Shown here piece by piece: positions 8,751 to 17,340 of a stretch of 64,000 nt of DNA (the first letter of the stretch is position 1; each line of letters begins with the position of its first letter). Location: the NCBI RefSeq assembly GCF_900313035.1, contig NZ_OMPS01000049.1:1-64000 (forward strand), given 5' to 3'. The stretch comes from Ruegeria sp. EL01 (GTDB lineage: Bacteria > Pseudomonadota > Alphaproteobacteria > Rhodobacterales > Rhodobacteraceae). Under the pieces are notes generated by a model. The model ran no database searches. It had not been told where the DNA came from and saw only the letters and a program-made list of their open reading frames with translations. The translations under genes were made by a program, and so were the position numbers.

Positions 8751-9472
8751 GCCAGCCAGTCCAAAACCTGCGCAACACTCGACAGTTCTGTCCGCTGCGG
8801 CAAGGCTGGACGATCGATCATGACCACGGATATACCCAGCGCCCGCGCGGCATCCAGTTTGGCGCGCGCACCCGTGCCACCCGCATTCTTGGACACCACC
8901 ATTTGGGTGCCATGGCGCTCCATCAATGCGCGATCACCTTCAACTGTGAACGGCCCACGCGACACCACCACGTCCGCATTCGGCAACGGCAGAGCCCTGG
9001 GTTCATCTACCAGTCGCAGCAAATAGCGATGCTGAGGTTGGGCTGTGAATTCTTCGAGATGCATCCGTCCAACGGCCAGAAAGACCCGCTGCGCCGGGCC
9101 AGACAATGCCCCAACGGCTGCGGGAACATCGAGAACCGGGTGCCAACGATCCCCGCCCTGTTGGGCCCAGGCCGGTCGGGTCAAGGCAACCATGGGGACA
9201 CCCGTAGAGTTGCATGCGTCAATCGCATTTCGGCTCATCTGTGCGGCGAAGGGATGTGTTGCGTCGATAACATGGGTGATCCCATGATCCTGAATGTAAC
9301 GTGCGAGCCCTTCGGCACCACCAAACCCGCCAACCCGCACCGGCAGTGGCTGCGACCGAGGCGTGTCAACGCGTCCCGCGTAAGAATAGCTCGCGGGAAT
9401 GCCAAGATCAGCTATGGTTCGGGCCAACGCATTGGCCTCGGTCGTGCCGCCAAGGATCAGGAGGTTGGGCAT
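8723..9472 (-). CDS. cobK: Precorrin-6A reductase (antisense gene inside the cob operon)
   Basis: The 249-residue protein starts MPNLLILGGTTEANALA, the nucleotide-binding start of CobK/CbiJ. It also has GITHVIDATHPFAAQMS and a C-terminal SKNAGGTGARAKLDAARALG block. It reduces precorrin-6A to dihydro-precorrin-6. The chosen start (CAT at 9470-9472) fits the family and has GGAG on its own strand about ten bases upstream; a longer start at 9496 is possible. The start codon overlaps that of cobL on the other strand, and the 3' end overlaps cobJ. Its promoter must therefore lie inside cobL. Confidence 0.94.
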   Translation of the reverse strand: MPNLLILGGTTEANALARTIADLGIPASYSYAGRVDTPRSQPLPVRVGGFGGAEGLARYIQDHGITHVIDATHPFAAQMSRNAIDACNSTGVPMVALTRPAWAQQGGDRWHPVLDVPAAVGALSGPAQRVFLAVGRMHLEEFTAQPQHRYLLRLVDEPRALPLPNADVVVSRGPFTVEGDRALMERHGTQMVVSKNAGGTGARAKLDAARALGISVVMIDRPALPQRTELSSVAQVLDWLAHSGVNLGV

Positions 9473-10670
9473 GCATAAGGCTCCGTGGCTGACCATTCTT
9501 GGGTTGGGCGAAGATGGACTGGATGGCCTGTCACCGGCAAGCCGTCAAGTGTTGGACCGGGCCGAAATCATCATGGGTCCTCCCCGGCATCTGTCGCTGA
9601 TTCCTGAAACCGACGCAAAACGTGTCGAATGGCCGATTCCCTTTGCTGATGGTCTACCTGTGCTGACCGAATTGCGCGGACGGCCGACGGTTGTTTTAGC
9701 CTCAGGCGATCCGTTCTGGTTTGGTGCGGGATCGGTCATAGCACGCAGCTTCGATGCCGGAGAGTGGGTCTCAATCCCCGGACAATCCACCTTTTCGCTG
9801 GCTGCTGCGCGGCTGGGCTGGCCGCTGGAAACCACGCTGACCTTTGGCCTGCATGCCGCCCCCCTGACGCGGCTGCGCCCTCATTTGTCATCGGGGTTGC
9901 GCACAATCCTGCTGCTGCGCAACGGCCAAGCAGTGGCTGAACTGGCGACCTATCTGACCGAAACCGGATTTGCCGACACAACGCTGCACGTGATGGAGGC
10001 GCTTGGCGGACCGCGCGAACGCGCACGCGCGATGTCACTGACCCAAGCCTTGCTTGAGACGTTTGAACACCCGGTCTGCGTCGGACTGGACGTTGCGGGG
10101 GATGGCCGGGCCTTGCCTAAAGTCGCAGGAAAACCGGACGACATCTTTGAAACAGACAGGCAGATAACCAAACGCCCTATTCGCGCGCTGACACTGTCAG
10201 CGCTGGCTCCGCGTCGGGGCGAGCATCTTTGGGATATCGGCGGCGGCACCGGGTCGATCAGTATAGAATGGCTGATGTGCGATCCGACGCTAACCGCCAC
10301 CTCGATTGAACCGCTGGAAGATCGGGCCAGCCGAATTCGCCGCAACGCCGACAGTTTGGGGCAGGATCGACTGGGCGTGGTTCATGGAACGGCCCCCGAC
10401 GCCCTGACCGGTTTGACCCTGCCAAATGTTGTCTTTGTTGGTGGCGGACTCAGTTCTGAGTTGTTGGACTGGCTGCAGGAGAATCTGCGCACAGGCACCC
10501 GTATGGTCGCAAACGCCGTCACGCTAGAAAGCGAAGCACTACTTGCAACCTGGCACGAAAAACTGGGTGGCGACCTGCTGCGCATCGAACTGGCGCAAGC
10601 CAGTGCCCTGGGCCCGCGGCGCGGCTGGAAATCCGCCTATCCGGTGGTGCAGTGGAGCGTGACTCTATGA
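9471..10670 (+). CDS. cobL: Precorrin-6Y C5,15-methyltransferase (decarboxylating)
   Basis: This 399-residue fusion has an N-terminal tetrapyrrole methylase domain like CbiE (ILGLGEDGLDGL near residue 9, ASGDPFWFG near residue 78). Its C-terminal domain is a Rossmann methyltransferase like CbiT (DIGGGTGSISIEW near residue 254). It methylates C5 and C15 and decarboxylates the C12 acetate side chain to give precorrin-8X. AGGAGG lies seven bases ahead of the ATG at 9471. An upstream in-frame start at 9399 would run across cobK and has no comparable RBS. Confidence 0.96.
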   Translation: MHKAPWLTILGLGEDGLDGLSPASRQVLDRAEIIMGPPRHLSLIPETDAKRVEWPIPFADGLPVLTELRGRPTVVLASGDPFWFGAGSVIARSFDAGEWVSIPGQSTFSLAAARLGWPLETTLTFGLHAAPLTRLRPHLSSGLRTILLLRNGQAVAELATYLTETGFADTTLHVMEALGGPRERARAMSLTQALLETFEHPVCVGLDVAGDGRALPKVAGKPDDIFETDRQITKRPIRALTLSALAPRRGEHLWDIGGGTGSISIEWLMCDPTLTATSIEPLEDRASRIRRNADSLGQDRLGVVHGTAPDALTGLTLPNVVFVGGGLSSELLDWLQENLRTGTRMVANAVTLESEALLATWHEKLGGDLLRIELAQASALGPRRGWKSAYPVVQWSVTL

Positions 10671-11035
10671 TTGTTGCAGGACTTGGGTTTTCTTCCACCG
10701 CAACGGCGGACAGTCTAAGGGCGGCCTTTGATCGGGCCTGCGACGGTCATACCGTGGACGCTGTGGCAACGGTTGTGGACAAGACGGGTCATGCCGCTTT
10801 GGCAGAGTTTGTTGAGACGACCACCCTGCCCTTGCACTTCGTCGCGCCAGAGGATTTGGCTGCGCAACGCACCCTGACCTGCTCGCTCCGCAGCCGTGCC
10901 ACACATGGCACCGGCAGCGTCGCCGAAGCATCCGCCCTTGCCGTCGCCGGATCTGGCGCACGGCTGCTCTCACCCAGACAGATTTCAGACGACCGGCTTG
11001 CGACCTGTGCCGTCGCCATCGGAGGACAGACATGA
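10667..11035 (+). CDS. cobE: Cobalamin biosynthesis protein CobE (CbiG C-terminal-like)
   Basis: The 122-residue protein starts MIVAGLGFSSTATADSL and contains ATVVDKTGHAALAEF and a SVAEASALAVAGSGARL block, typical of the CobE/CbiG C-terminal family. CobE is a small protein of the aerobic pathway whose exact role is not settled; the related CbiG opens the lactone ring in the anaerobic pathway. ATG at 10667 overlaps the cobL stop, and the end overlaps cobM. Confidence 0.85.
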   Translation: MIVAGLGFSSTATADSLRAAFDRACDGHTVDAVATVVDKTGHAALAEFVETTTLPLHFVAPEDLAAQRTLTCSLRSRATHGTGSVAEASALAVAGSGARLLSPRQISDDRLATCAVAIGGQT

Positions 11036-11826
11036 CCGTTCATTTCATCGGCGCCGGACCGGGTGCCGCCGACCTGCTGACCCTGCGCGGGCGCGACCTT
11101 ATCGCGTCCTGCCCGGTGTGCCTGTATGCCGGATCACTCGTGCCCGAAGAGATCCTGGGCCACTGCCCCGAGGGCGCAAAGGTCGTGAACACCGCGCCGA
11201 TGGATCTGGATCAGATCATGGCTGAGATCCAGACCGCCCATAAGGCAGGACAAGACGTCGCCCGTTTGCATTCCGGCGATCTGTCAGTCTGGTCCGCAAT
11301 GGGCGAACAAATCCGACGCTTGAAAGAGATGGGCATTCCCGTCAGCGTCACCCCCGGTGTGCCTTCCTTTGCGGCAGCAGCGGCGACGTTGGGGACTGAA
11401 CTCACCCTGCCGGGACTGGCGCAATCGGTGGTCTTGACCCGAACACCCGGGCGGGCCTCATCCATGCCCGAAGGCGAAACGCTGGTGAACTTTGCCAAAA
11501 CGGGCGCGACTCTGGCCATTCACCTGTCGATTGGAAATCTGGACAAGGTCGTTGACGACTTGTCCCCGGCCTATGGCACGGATTGCCCGGTGGCAGTTGT
11601 CTACCGCGCAAGCTGGCCAGACGAACGTGTCATTCGCGCGACCTTGGGTACATTGAAAGACGCGTTGGACGACAGCATCTCGCGCACGGCATTGATTTTG
11701 GTCGGCCCGGCGCTGGCAGGTGAAGGGTTTGACGAAAGCTGTTTGTATTCGCGAACCTATGATCGCCGTTATCGCCCGCAAAGCGCCGAAAGCCCATGGT
11801 CAAGTTGGAGCCACGGAGATGACTAA
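11032..11826 (+). CDS. cobM: Precorrin-4 C11-methyltransferase
   Basis: The 264-residue tetrapyrrole methylase begins TVHFIGAGPGAADLLTLRG, has CPVCLYAGSLVPEEI as the CobM/CbiF hallmark, then HSGDLSVWSAMGEQ and VTPGVPSFAAAAA. It transfers a methyl group to C11 of precorrin-4. It overlaps cobE by four bases and cobB by eight bases. Confidence 0.96.
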   Translation: MTVHFIGAGPGAADLLTLRGRDLIASCPVCLYAGSLVPEEILGHCPEGAKVVNTAPMDLDQIMAEIQTAHKAGQDVARLHSGDLSVWSAMGEQIRRLKEMGIPVSVTPGVPSFAAAAATLGTELTLPGLAQSVVLTRTPGRASSMPEGETLVNFAKTGATLAIHLSIGNLDKVVDDLSPAYGTDCPVAVVYRASWPDERVIRATLGTLKDALDDSISRTALILVGPALAGEGFDESCLYSRTYDRRYRPQSAESPWSSWSHGDD

Positions 11827-13135
11827 CCCCCCCGGTCTTTTGATTTCCGCGCCGTCCTCGGGCACGGGTAAGACAACCGTGATGCTGGGCCTGTTGCGCG
11901 CATTGGCAGATGACGGTTTGACCGTTCAACCCTTTAAAAGCGGGCCGGACTACATCGACCCGGCCTTTCACCGGGCGGCTGCGGGTCGCGCCTCGTTCAA
12001 CCTGGACAGCTGGGCGATGGGTGAGCCTTTGCTAAACGCGATTTCGGCGCAGGCCGAAGGCGCGGATATTGTGGTGTCCGAAGGGTCCATGGGCCTGTTT
12101 GATGGCGTCGCAAAACCCGGAGAACTGGGGCATGGAACCAGCGCAGAAACCGCCCTGCGCATGGGGTGGCCCGTTGTTCTGGTTCTGGACGTGGGCGGAC
12201 AGGCGCAATCGGCAGCGGCTACTGCTTTGGGGTTTCGGATGTACAACCCCGACCTGCCCTTTGCCGGTGTCATCCTGAACCGGTGCGCCAGCCCAAGACA
12301 TGAACGCCTGACCCGATTAGGCATGGAGCGCGCGGGCCTGCCGGTTCTGGGCGTGCTGCCACGCCGGGGGGATCTGACCCTGCCGGAACGACATCTGGGG
12401 CTTATCCAGGCTGTTGAGCACCCAGATTTGGAAAGCGCCATCACCGGGTACGCTGCGTTTCTGCGTGAACATGTGGATCTTGTGGCGATCAAGCTTGCGG
12501 CTTCCTCGGCCCCCTGTGGGCCGTCGTCAACCGCGCTGCCGCGACCTCCGGCCCAGCGGATTGCATTGGCACAGGACGCGGCGTTTTCATTCACTTACCC
12601 GCATCTGCTGGAAGGCTGGCGCGTTGCCGGGGCAGAGGTTTTGCCGTTTTCCCCGTTGGCCAATGAGGCGCCTGCAAATGACGCAGACATCGTGTGGTTG
12701 CCCGGCGGGTACCCCGAGTTGCATGCAGGCAAGTTGGCCGCTGCCGAGACGTTTCTGGCCGGATTGCGCAAACACGCCGAAACCAAACCCGTTCATGGCG
12801 AATGCGGTGGCTATATGGCATTGGGCGAGGGGCTGATCGATAAGGAAGGCACGCGCCACAAGATGGCCGGTCTGCTCGGGCTTGTAACATCCTATGAAAA
12901 ACGCAAATTCAACCTGGGCTACCGCAGAGCCGAATTGCTCGCGCCGATGCCCGGGCTTGCGACTGGTACAGCACTGCGCGGGCATGAGTTCCACTATTCC
13001 TCAATCGTGGACCAGCCAGACGCCCCTCTGGCCCGGGTTTTTGACGCCGAAGGTGCCGAAGGGCCACAAACTGGGTCCGTGCGCGGCAATGTGACGGGCA
13101 CGTTCTTCCACCTGATTGCAGAGGCCTCGGCATGA
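11819..13135 (+). CDS. cobB: Hydrogenobyrinic acid a,c-diamide synthase (glutamine-hydrolysing)
   Basis: The 438-residue protein starts with a dethiobiotin-synthase-like ATP-binding domain carrying the P-loop SAPSSGTGKTT (about residues 9-19). It ends with a class I glutamine amidotransferase domain in which GECGGYMALGEG (about residue 327) holds the nucleophile cysteine. It amidates the a and c side chains before cobalt insertion. I chose ATG at 11819 because homologues start close to the P-loop and TTGGAG lies eight bases upstream. An open frame back to 11720 lies inside cobM. Confidence 0.94.
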   Translation: MTNPPGLLISAPSSGTGKTTVMLGLLRALADDGLTVQPFKSGPDYIDPAFHRAAAGRASFNLDSWAMGEPLLNAISAQAEGADIVVSEGSMGLFDGVAKPGELGHGTSAETALRMGWPVVLVLDVGGQAQSAAATALGFRMYNPDLPFAGVILNRCASPRHERLTRLGMERAGLPVLGVLPRRGDLTLPERHLGLIQAVEHPDLESAITGYAAFLREHVDLVAIKLAASSAPCGPSSTALPRPPAQRIALAQDAAFSFTYPHLLEGWRVAGAEVLPFSPLANEAPANDADIVWLPGGYPELHAGKLAAAETFLAGLRKHAETKPVHGECGGYMALGEGLIDKEGTRHKMAGLLGLVTSYEKRKFNLGYRRAELLAPMPGLATGTALRGHEFHYSSIVDQPDAPLARVFDAEGAEGPQTGSVRGNVTGTFFHLIAEASA

Positions 13136-13860
13136 GCGGATTTGTCTCGTTCATCGGCTCAGGCCCTGGTGATCCGGAGTTACTGACCCTGAAAGCCGTC
13201 GACCGGATGCAAAACGCCGACGCAGTTCTGTTTGATGACCTGAGCAGTGGACCAATCCTGACCCATGCGTGCAATGACGCGGATCTGGTCGGTGTGGGCA
13301 AACGCGCCGGCCGCCCTTCGCCGAAGCAGAACCATGTCAGCCGTTTACTGGTTGAATATGCCGAAACTGGCGCTCGGGTTGTTCGGTTGAAATCCGGTGA
13401 CGGCGGGTTGTTCGGACGGTTGGAGGAAGAACTGGTGGCCCTGCGGGAAGCCGGGATCGAATACGAGATCATACCGGGCATTCCATCCGCCATCGCAGCG
13501 GCGGCGGCGGCGGGTATTCCTTTGACCCGACGCCTGACCGCGCGGCGCGTTCAATTTGTGACCGGCCATGATGTCAGCGGCAAACTGCCCGAGGATCTGA
13601 ACCTGCCAGCGTTGGCAGATGCATACGCCACAACGGTTGTCTTCATGGGCAAACGGACGTTTCCACTGTTGGCCGAGGCGTTGCACGCCCACGGTCTGCC
13701 ACTGGATACCCCCGCACTTATGGCGGAATCCGTTTCGACACCCGATCAAGCGTTACACCGATCGACCATCGGGGACCTATCGAACCAGCTGCAATCCGAG
13801 ATTGGAACCGCCCCGGCGCTAATCCTGTATGGCCCGCTGGCGGAGTTCGACGATGTATGA
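13132..13860 (+). CDS. cobA: Uroporphyrinogen-III C-methyltransferase
   Basis: The 242-residue SUMT shows VSFIGSGPGDPELLTLKA at the N-terminus, then the signature KRAGRPSPKQNHVSRLLVEY (near residues 59-78) and VRLKSGDGGLFGR. It makes precorrin-2 from uroporphyrinogen III and so commits it to the corrin (and siroheme) branch. No fused CysG dehydrogenase/ferrochelatase domain is present. It overlaps cobF by eight bases. Confidence 0.95.
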   Translation: MSGFVSFIGSGPGDPELLTLKAVDRMQNADAVLFDDLSSGPILTHACNDADLVGVGKRAGRPSPKQNHVSRLLVEYAETGARVVRLKSGDGGLFGRLEEELVALREAGIEYEIIPGIPSAIAAAAAAGIPLTRRLTARRVQFVTGHDVSGKLPEDLNLPALADAYATTVVFMGKRTFPLLAEALHAHGLPLDTPALMAESVSTPDQALHRSTIGDLSNQLQSEIGTAPALILYGPLAEFDDV

Positions 13861-14596
13861 ACTGAACCTGATTGGCATCGGTACCGGCAACCCGGACCAT
13901 GTCACCTTTCAGGGCGCTGAAGCCATCCGCGCGGCAGACTTGATCCTGATTCCGCGCAAGGGTGAGAACAAGGCCGATCTGGCCGGAATACGCGAACAGA
14001 TCATTGCGCAAGTGACGGAAACTCAACCAACAATTGCTTATTTCGACATCCCCAAAAGACGCGGTGACGACGGTTATCTGCAAGGCGTGGATGACTGGCA
14101 TGATGCCATTGCGCTGCGGTGGCAGCGCACAATCGAAGCACACCCAGAGGCGCGCAAAGTTGCGCTACTGATCTGGGGGGATCCTTCGCTTTATGACAGC
14201 TCACTTCGAATCGCCGCGCGGCTGGATCTTCAACCCGTCAAACGCGTGATTCCGGGCATCACTGCTCTGCAAGCTCTGACCGCAGCGCATGGTATTCCAA
14301 TCAATGACATCGGAGCGCCCTATGTCGTTACGACAGGCCGCCGCCTGCGCGACGAAGGCTGGCCCAAAGAGGCCCAAACGACTGCCGTGATGCTGGATGG
14401 GGAATGTTCGTTCCAAAGCCTTGAAATGGCAGATTATGACATCTGGTGGGGCGCTTACGTGGGCATGAAAGAAGAAATCCTGGTCCATGGGCCGCTGGAT
14501 AAGGTGGCTGAAGACATCCTTGCAACCCGCGCGCAAGCCAGGGCTGATCACGGCTGGATCATGGACATCTACATCCTGAAAAAGCGCGCGAAGTGA
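13853..14596 (+). CDS. cobF: Precorrin-6A synthase (deacetylating)
   Basis: The 247-residue protein begins MYELNLIGIGTGNPDHVT and contains LIPRKGENKADLAGIR and LLIWGDPSLYDS, typical of CobF. CobF methylates C1 and removes acetate from precorrin-5, a step specific to the aerobic route. I chose ATG at 13853 because GGAG lies eight bases upstream; the longer frame from 13829 adds only residues encoded inside cobA. This is the last gene of the run. No intrinsic terminator was seen between it and riboswitch 2. Confidence 0.94.
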   Translation: MYELNLIGIGTGNPDHVTFQGAEAIRAADLILIPRKGENKADLAGIREQIIAQVTETQPTIAYFDIPKRRGDDGYLQGVDDWHDAIALRWQRTIEAHPEARKVALLIWGDPSLYDSSLRIAARLDLQPVKRVIPGITALQALTAAHGIPINDIGAPYVVTTGRRLRDEGWPKEAQTTAVMLDGECSFQSLEMADYDIWWGAYVGMKEEILVHGPLDKVAEDILATRAQARADHGWIMDIYILKKRAK

Positions 14597-14651
14597 CATG
14601 AAACGTCGCAAATGGCGATTGCGCCAGCGCGACATTCCCGGCTAAATGGAG

Positions 14652-14834
14652 GCGTCTGGTCCTGCCGGAGAAATCCGGATGCTAAGAGGGAATTTGGTGC
14701 GCCTTCATTTGAAGTCAAATCCAAAGCCGCCCCCGCGACTGTAAGCGGTGAGCCTTTGTTCAACCAGCCACTCCCGAAATCGGGGGGAAGGCGAACAGAG
14801 GCACCGACCCGCGAGCCAGGAGACCTGCCAGGCG
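14652..14834 (+). ncRNA. Cobalamin riboswitch 2, upstream of cbtB
   Basis: The core elements are GAGGGAATTT near 14687, GCCGCCCCCGCGACTGTAA at about 14726-14744, GCCACTC near 14767, GGGGAAGGCG near 14784, and the B12 box GAGCCAGGAGACCTGCC near 14814-14830. The outer helix can form between GTCTGG near 14654 and CCAGGC near 14828. It lies about 50 bases ahead of cbtB and should couple cobalt uptake to B12 levels. Confidence 0.95.
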
Positions 14835-14849
14835 AGTATTGAAACACCG

Positions 14850-14867
14850 GCCGTCGGGTGCGACGGC
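14850..14867 (+). promoter_or_regulatory. Hairpin just upstream of the cbtB RBS (possible expression platform)
   Basis: GCCGTCG at 14850-14856 pairs with CGACGGC at 14861-14867 around a GGTG loop, ending three bases before the GGAGG at 14871-14875. It has no U-tract. Its position between the riboswitch aptamer and the RBS suggests a role in controlling translation, but this is an inference. Confidence 0.45.
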
Positions 14868-14882
14868 ACAGGAGGACAAGAA

Positions 14883-15053
14883 ATGACAACACAAACACTT
14901 AGGGCATCCGCCTCGCGCACAGGCCTTATTCCAGCGGTTTTTGCAGTGGTTCTGGGCCTTGGCATCGTTACGCTGGCAGGTCACGTACAAGCATCCGCCC
15001 TGCATGACGCCGCCCATGACGTGCGGCACGCCACCGGCTTCCCCTGCCACTGA
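14883..15053 (+). CDS. cbtB: CbtB-type small membrane protein of cobalt uptake
   Basis: The 56-residue protein has one hydrophobic helix (about residues 14-36) and the C-terminal histidine-rich HDAAHDVRHATGFPCH typical of CbtB. CbtB is the small partner of the B12-regulated cobalt transporter CbtA. Start ATG has AGGAGG eight bases upstream. The gene lies between riboswitch 2 and cbtA, only four bases from the latter. Confidence 0.93.
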   Translation: MTTQTLRASASRTGLIPAVFAVVLGLGIVTLAGHVQASALHDAAHDVRHATGFPCH

Positions 15054-15057
15054 GCCC

Positions 15058-15756
15058 ATGTTCAGTCGTATTCTGACCAGCGCGTTGTTCGCTGGCGCTG
15101 CAGCGGGGTTGATTGCCGCCTTGCTGCAGTTGGTATTCGTGCAGCCTGTATTGCTGCATGCAGAACTGTATGAATCAGGTGAGCTGGTGCATTTCGGCGG
15201 CGCAGCCGTTACCGCACATCCCGAACTGCCGGGCATGTTTTCGGATCTTCAGCGTGACGCCCTGAGCGTTATCTTTACGATGCTGACCTACACCGGCTAC
15301 ACGCTGATTGTTGTGGCACTGATGTCGATCGCCGAAGGGCAAGGCCACAAGATTGATGGCAGAACTGGCGTATTGTGGGGGCTTGCCGGCTTTGTAGCAG
15401 TGCATTTCGCACCAGGGTTCACATTGGCACCCGAAGTACCGGGTGTGGCAGCCGCAGATGTCTTCGCACGTCAGATCTGGTGGTTTGCGACCGTTGCAAC
15501 CGCCGCCGTTGCGATGTGGTTGATCGCTTTTGGTTCCAACCTCATCAGCTATGTGATTGCTGCGGTTCTGCTGATGGCACCCCATATCATCGGCGCGCCC
15601 GAGCCAGAGTTTTTCACCGGCCCGGTCCCGACCGAGATCGGCGCCCTATTCGCGGCGCGAGCGTTTGGCATCGGTTTGGCTGCTTGGGTCCTCGTTGGCT
15701 CGTTTGCCGGATACTTCTGGCAAAAAGAGGCCAAACACACCGAAGCGCACGCCTGA
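15058..15756 (+). CDS. cbtA: CbtA-type cobalt transporter
   Basis: The 232-residue protein has about five to six hydrophobic segments. It starts MFSRILTSALFAGAAAGLIA and contains conserved histidine-bearing loops such as AVHFAPGFTLAPEVPG. CbtA is a predicted B12-regulated cobalt importer. I chose ATG at 15058; the longer frame from 14941 is only the overlap with cbtB. A terminator follows, so the riboswitch-controlled unit is cbtBA. Confidence 0.92.
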   Translation: MFSRILTSALFAGAAAGLIAALLQLVFVQPVLLHAELYESGELVHFGGAAVTAHPELPGMFSDLQRDALSVIFTMLTYTGYTLIVVALMSIAEGQGHKIDGRTGVLWGLAGFVAVHFAPGFTLAPEVPGVAAADVFARQIWWFATVATAAVAMWLIAFGSNLISYVIAAVLLMAPHIIGAPEPEFFTGPVPTEIGALFAARAFGIGLAAWVLVGSFAGYFWQKEAKHTEAHA

Positions 15757-15769
15757 AAACAGCTTTGTC

Positions 15770-15803
15770 AGCCCGTTGGGAACCCTCCCGGCGGGCTTTT
15801 CCC
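15770..15803 (+). terminator. Intrinsic terminator after cbtA
   Basis: AGCCCG at 15770-15775 pairs with CGGGCT at 15792-15797, with additional pairing between GGGA and TCCC inside the loop. It is followed by TTTTCCCTTTT. It separates cbtBA from the His-rich gene. Confidence 0.7.
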
Positions 15804-15819
15804 TTTTCAAGGATAAAAG

Positions 15820-16314
15820 ATGTCCCGCTCACTTGCTTTGTTTGCAATTGGTCTGGTCTTTGGCGGCGGGGCCGGCTTTGTGCTGGCTGCGGCCAACGGC
15901 GTCACATTTGATGGCCATGACCATTCCGATCCCGCGCATCACGGCGGCCATAAGGCCGAGAGTACAGCGCATGATCATTCTGCAGTGATCAATCTGCCCG
16001 CTGGTCCAAACGCGCCCAGCGTGAAAATTGCTGTGGTCAAAGACCCCATGGCCGGTTGGAATCTGCATGTCCTGCCGCAAAACTTCGAATTTGCACCGGA
16101 AAGCGCTTCTGCTGCGGATCAGCTGGGTGAAGGGCACGCGCATGTCTATGCCAATGGCGTAAAACTCGCGCGGCTTTATGGCAACTGGATGCACCTTGCG
16201 GGTTTGCCCAAGGGTAAGGTTGAAATCAAGGTTTCGCTGAATGGCAACAGCCACAGCCAGCTATTGGTAGACGGAGTGCCCGTCAGCGCGTCGGAAGTGA
16301 TTCAGGTCGATTGA
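15820..16314 (+). CDS. Exported or membrane-anchored His-rich protein, putative metal-binding
   Basis: The 164-residue protein has an N-terminal hydrophobic stretch (about residues 4-25), then a histidine-rich segment (HDHSDPAHHGGH, about residues 33-44, and HDH near residue 52). A beta-rich domain follows that contains GHAHVYANGVKLARLYGNW. I do not recognise a named family with certainty. Position after cbtBA and next to a DUF1636 gene suggests periplasmic cobalt or nickel binding (inference). An AAGGA stretch about nine bases upstream serves as RBS. Its 3' end overlaps the convergent DUF1636 gene by 13 bases. Confidence 0.75.
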   Translation: MSRSLALFAIGLVFGGGAGFVLAAANGVTFDGHDHSDPAHHGGHKAESTAHDHSAVINLPAGPNAPSVKIAVVKDPMAGWNLHVLPQNFEFAPESASAADQLGEGHAHVYANGVKLARLYGNWMHLAGLPKGKVEIKVSLNGNSHSQLLVDGVPVSASEVIQVD

Positions 16315-16655
16315 AGCGCCGGTATGCGCGTGCGCAGACACAAACGAAGCCGCCCGCATGGCCGGGCGTCTTCAATCCAGCCCGCAGGGCTGTCCAGATA
16401 GGTTCTGCAAGTTGCGGCAACGTCATCCGCATCCGCCACCACATCGACCCCGGAAAACACATATGAGGCCATGCCGCCGCCCTGCAGCGCCAATGCAACC
16501 GGGTCCTGACAGCCATTGAAACAGGCATGCTCGGCCAGCTCAATGCTATCCTCCAGCCCTGCCCTGGAAAGCGCCTCGCTCACCGCTTGACGCTCGGCAT
16601 CGCGATCACGCGTGCCAGAACAGCTGCTGCAAATGAGAATGCGGGCCTGAGCCAC
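16302..16655 (-). CDS. Second DUF1636 family metal-binding protein
   Basis: The 117-residue protein starts with a GTG codon (VAQARILICSSCSG). It has CSSC near the N-terminus and CFNGC near residue 45, matching the cysteine spacing of the DUF1636 protein at 791-1171 but with a different C-terminus, ending in RPCGRLRLCLRTR. It lies beside the cobalt transporter module but on the opposite strand. Its function is unknown. The start is uncertain because only a weak AAAGG precedes it. Confidence 0.75.
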   Translation of the reverse strand: MAQARILICSSCSGTRDRDAERQAVSEALSRAGLEDSIELAEHACFNGCQDPVALALQGGGMASYVFSGVDVVADADDVAATCRTYLDSPAGWIEDARPCGRLRLCLRTRIPALQST

Positions 16656-16802
16656 GTTGAACTTGCCTTTCGTTTTTCTGTTCTTGAGGCTTTACCGATC
16701 TAGGCGCAAGACCGGGCAACATAGAACTGCACGAGAATGTGAGTGCGCGCCTGCCCGATTTCTGGCATCAAGTATCCGACCAAAAAAAGCGGAGGTCATC
16801 GG

Positions 16803-17261
16803 ATGAAAGTTTTTGGCGCAATCATGTGTCTGCTGGCTTTGCCCGCATTGGCCGACGAACCTTTGTCAGGTTGGGCTGTTTACGACACTGGAAAAAGCTA
16901 CGATGAACTGGTGGCGGATACAAAAGCAGCCGTGAAAGAAAACGGGCTGATCGTTGTCACGCAGGCTGGACCAACCAATGCTGCCGCTGCACGAGGTATC
17001 ACCATTCCGGGCAACCGGGTGATCGGTGTTTTCAACAATAACTTTGCCGTACGTGTGCTGGAAACCTCGACCGCCGCCATGATCGAAGCACCCATCCGGT
17101 TTTATGTCACGGAAAACGACAACGGCACCGCGACACTGTCTTACAAAACGCCAAGTTTTGTTTTTGCGCCTTACGTTTACGAGGGCGGCGAGGCGCTGTC
17201 TGAAATTGCATCAGAGCTGGATAACAGGTTTCAGGACATCGCAGAAAACGCTGTCAAATAG
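16803..17261 (+). CDS. Exported DUF302 domain protein
   Basis: The 152-residue protein has a signal peptide (MKVFGAIMCLLALPALADE, cleavage likely after ALA) and a DUF302-like domain (SYDELVADTKAAVKENGLIV and the FNNNFAVRVLE block). The role of DUF302 is not known. GGAGG eight bases ahead supports ATG 16803 rather than the in-frame ATG at 16743. It appears to be monocistronic. Confidence 0.8.
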   Translation: MKVFGAIMCLLALPALADEPLSGWAVYDTGKSYDELVADTKAAVKENGLIVVTQAGPTNAAAARGITIPGNRVIGVFNNNFAVRVLETSTAAMIEAPIRFYVTENDNGTATLSYKTPSFVFAPYVYEGGEALSEIASELDNRFQDIAENAVK

Positions 17262-17340
17262 TCACACTGGCGTGATCCACCTTGCGTCCGGGTGCGTCCT
17301 CCGCAATCTGCGTCACATTGAGTAATTCGGAGCATGATTG

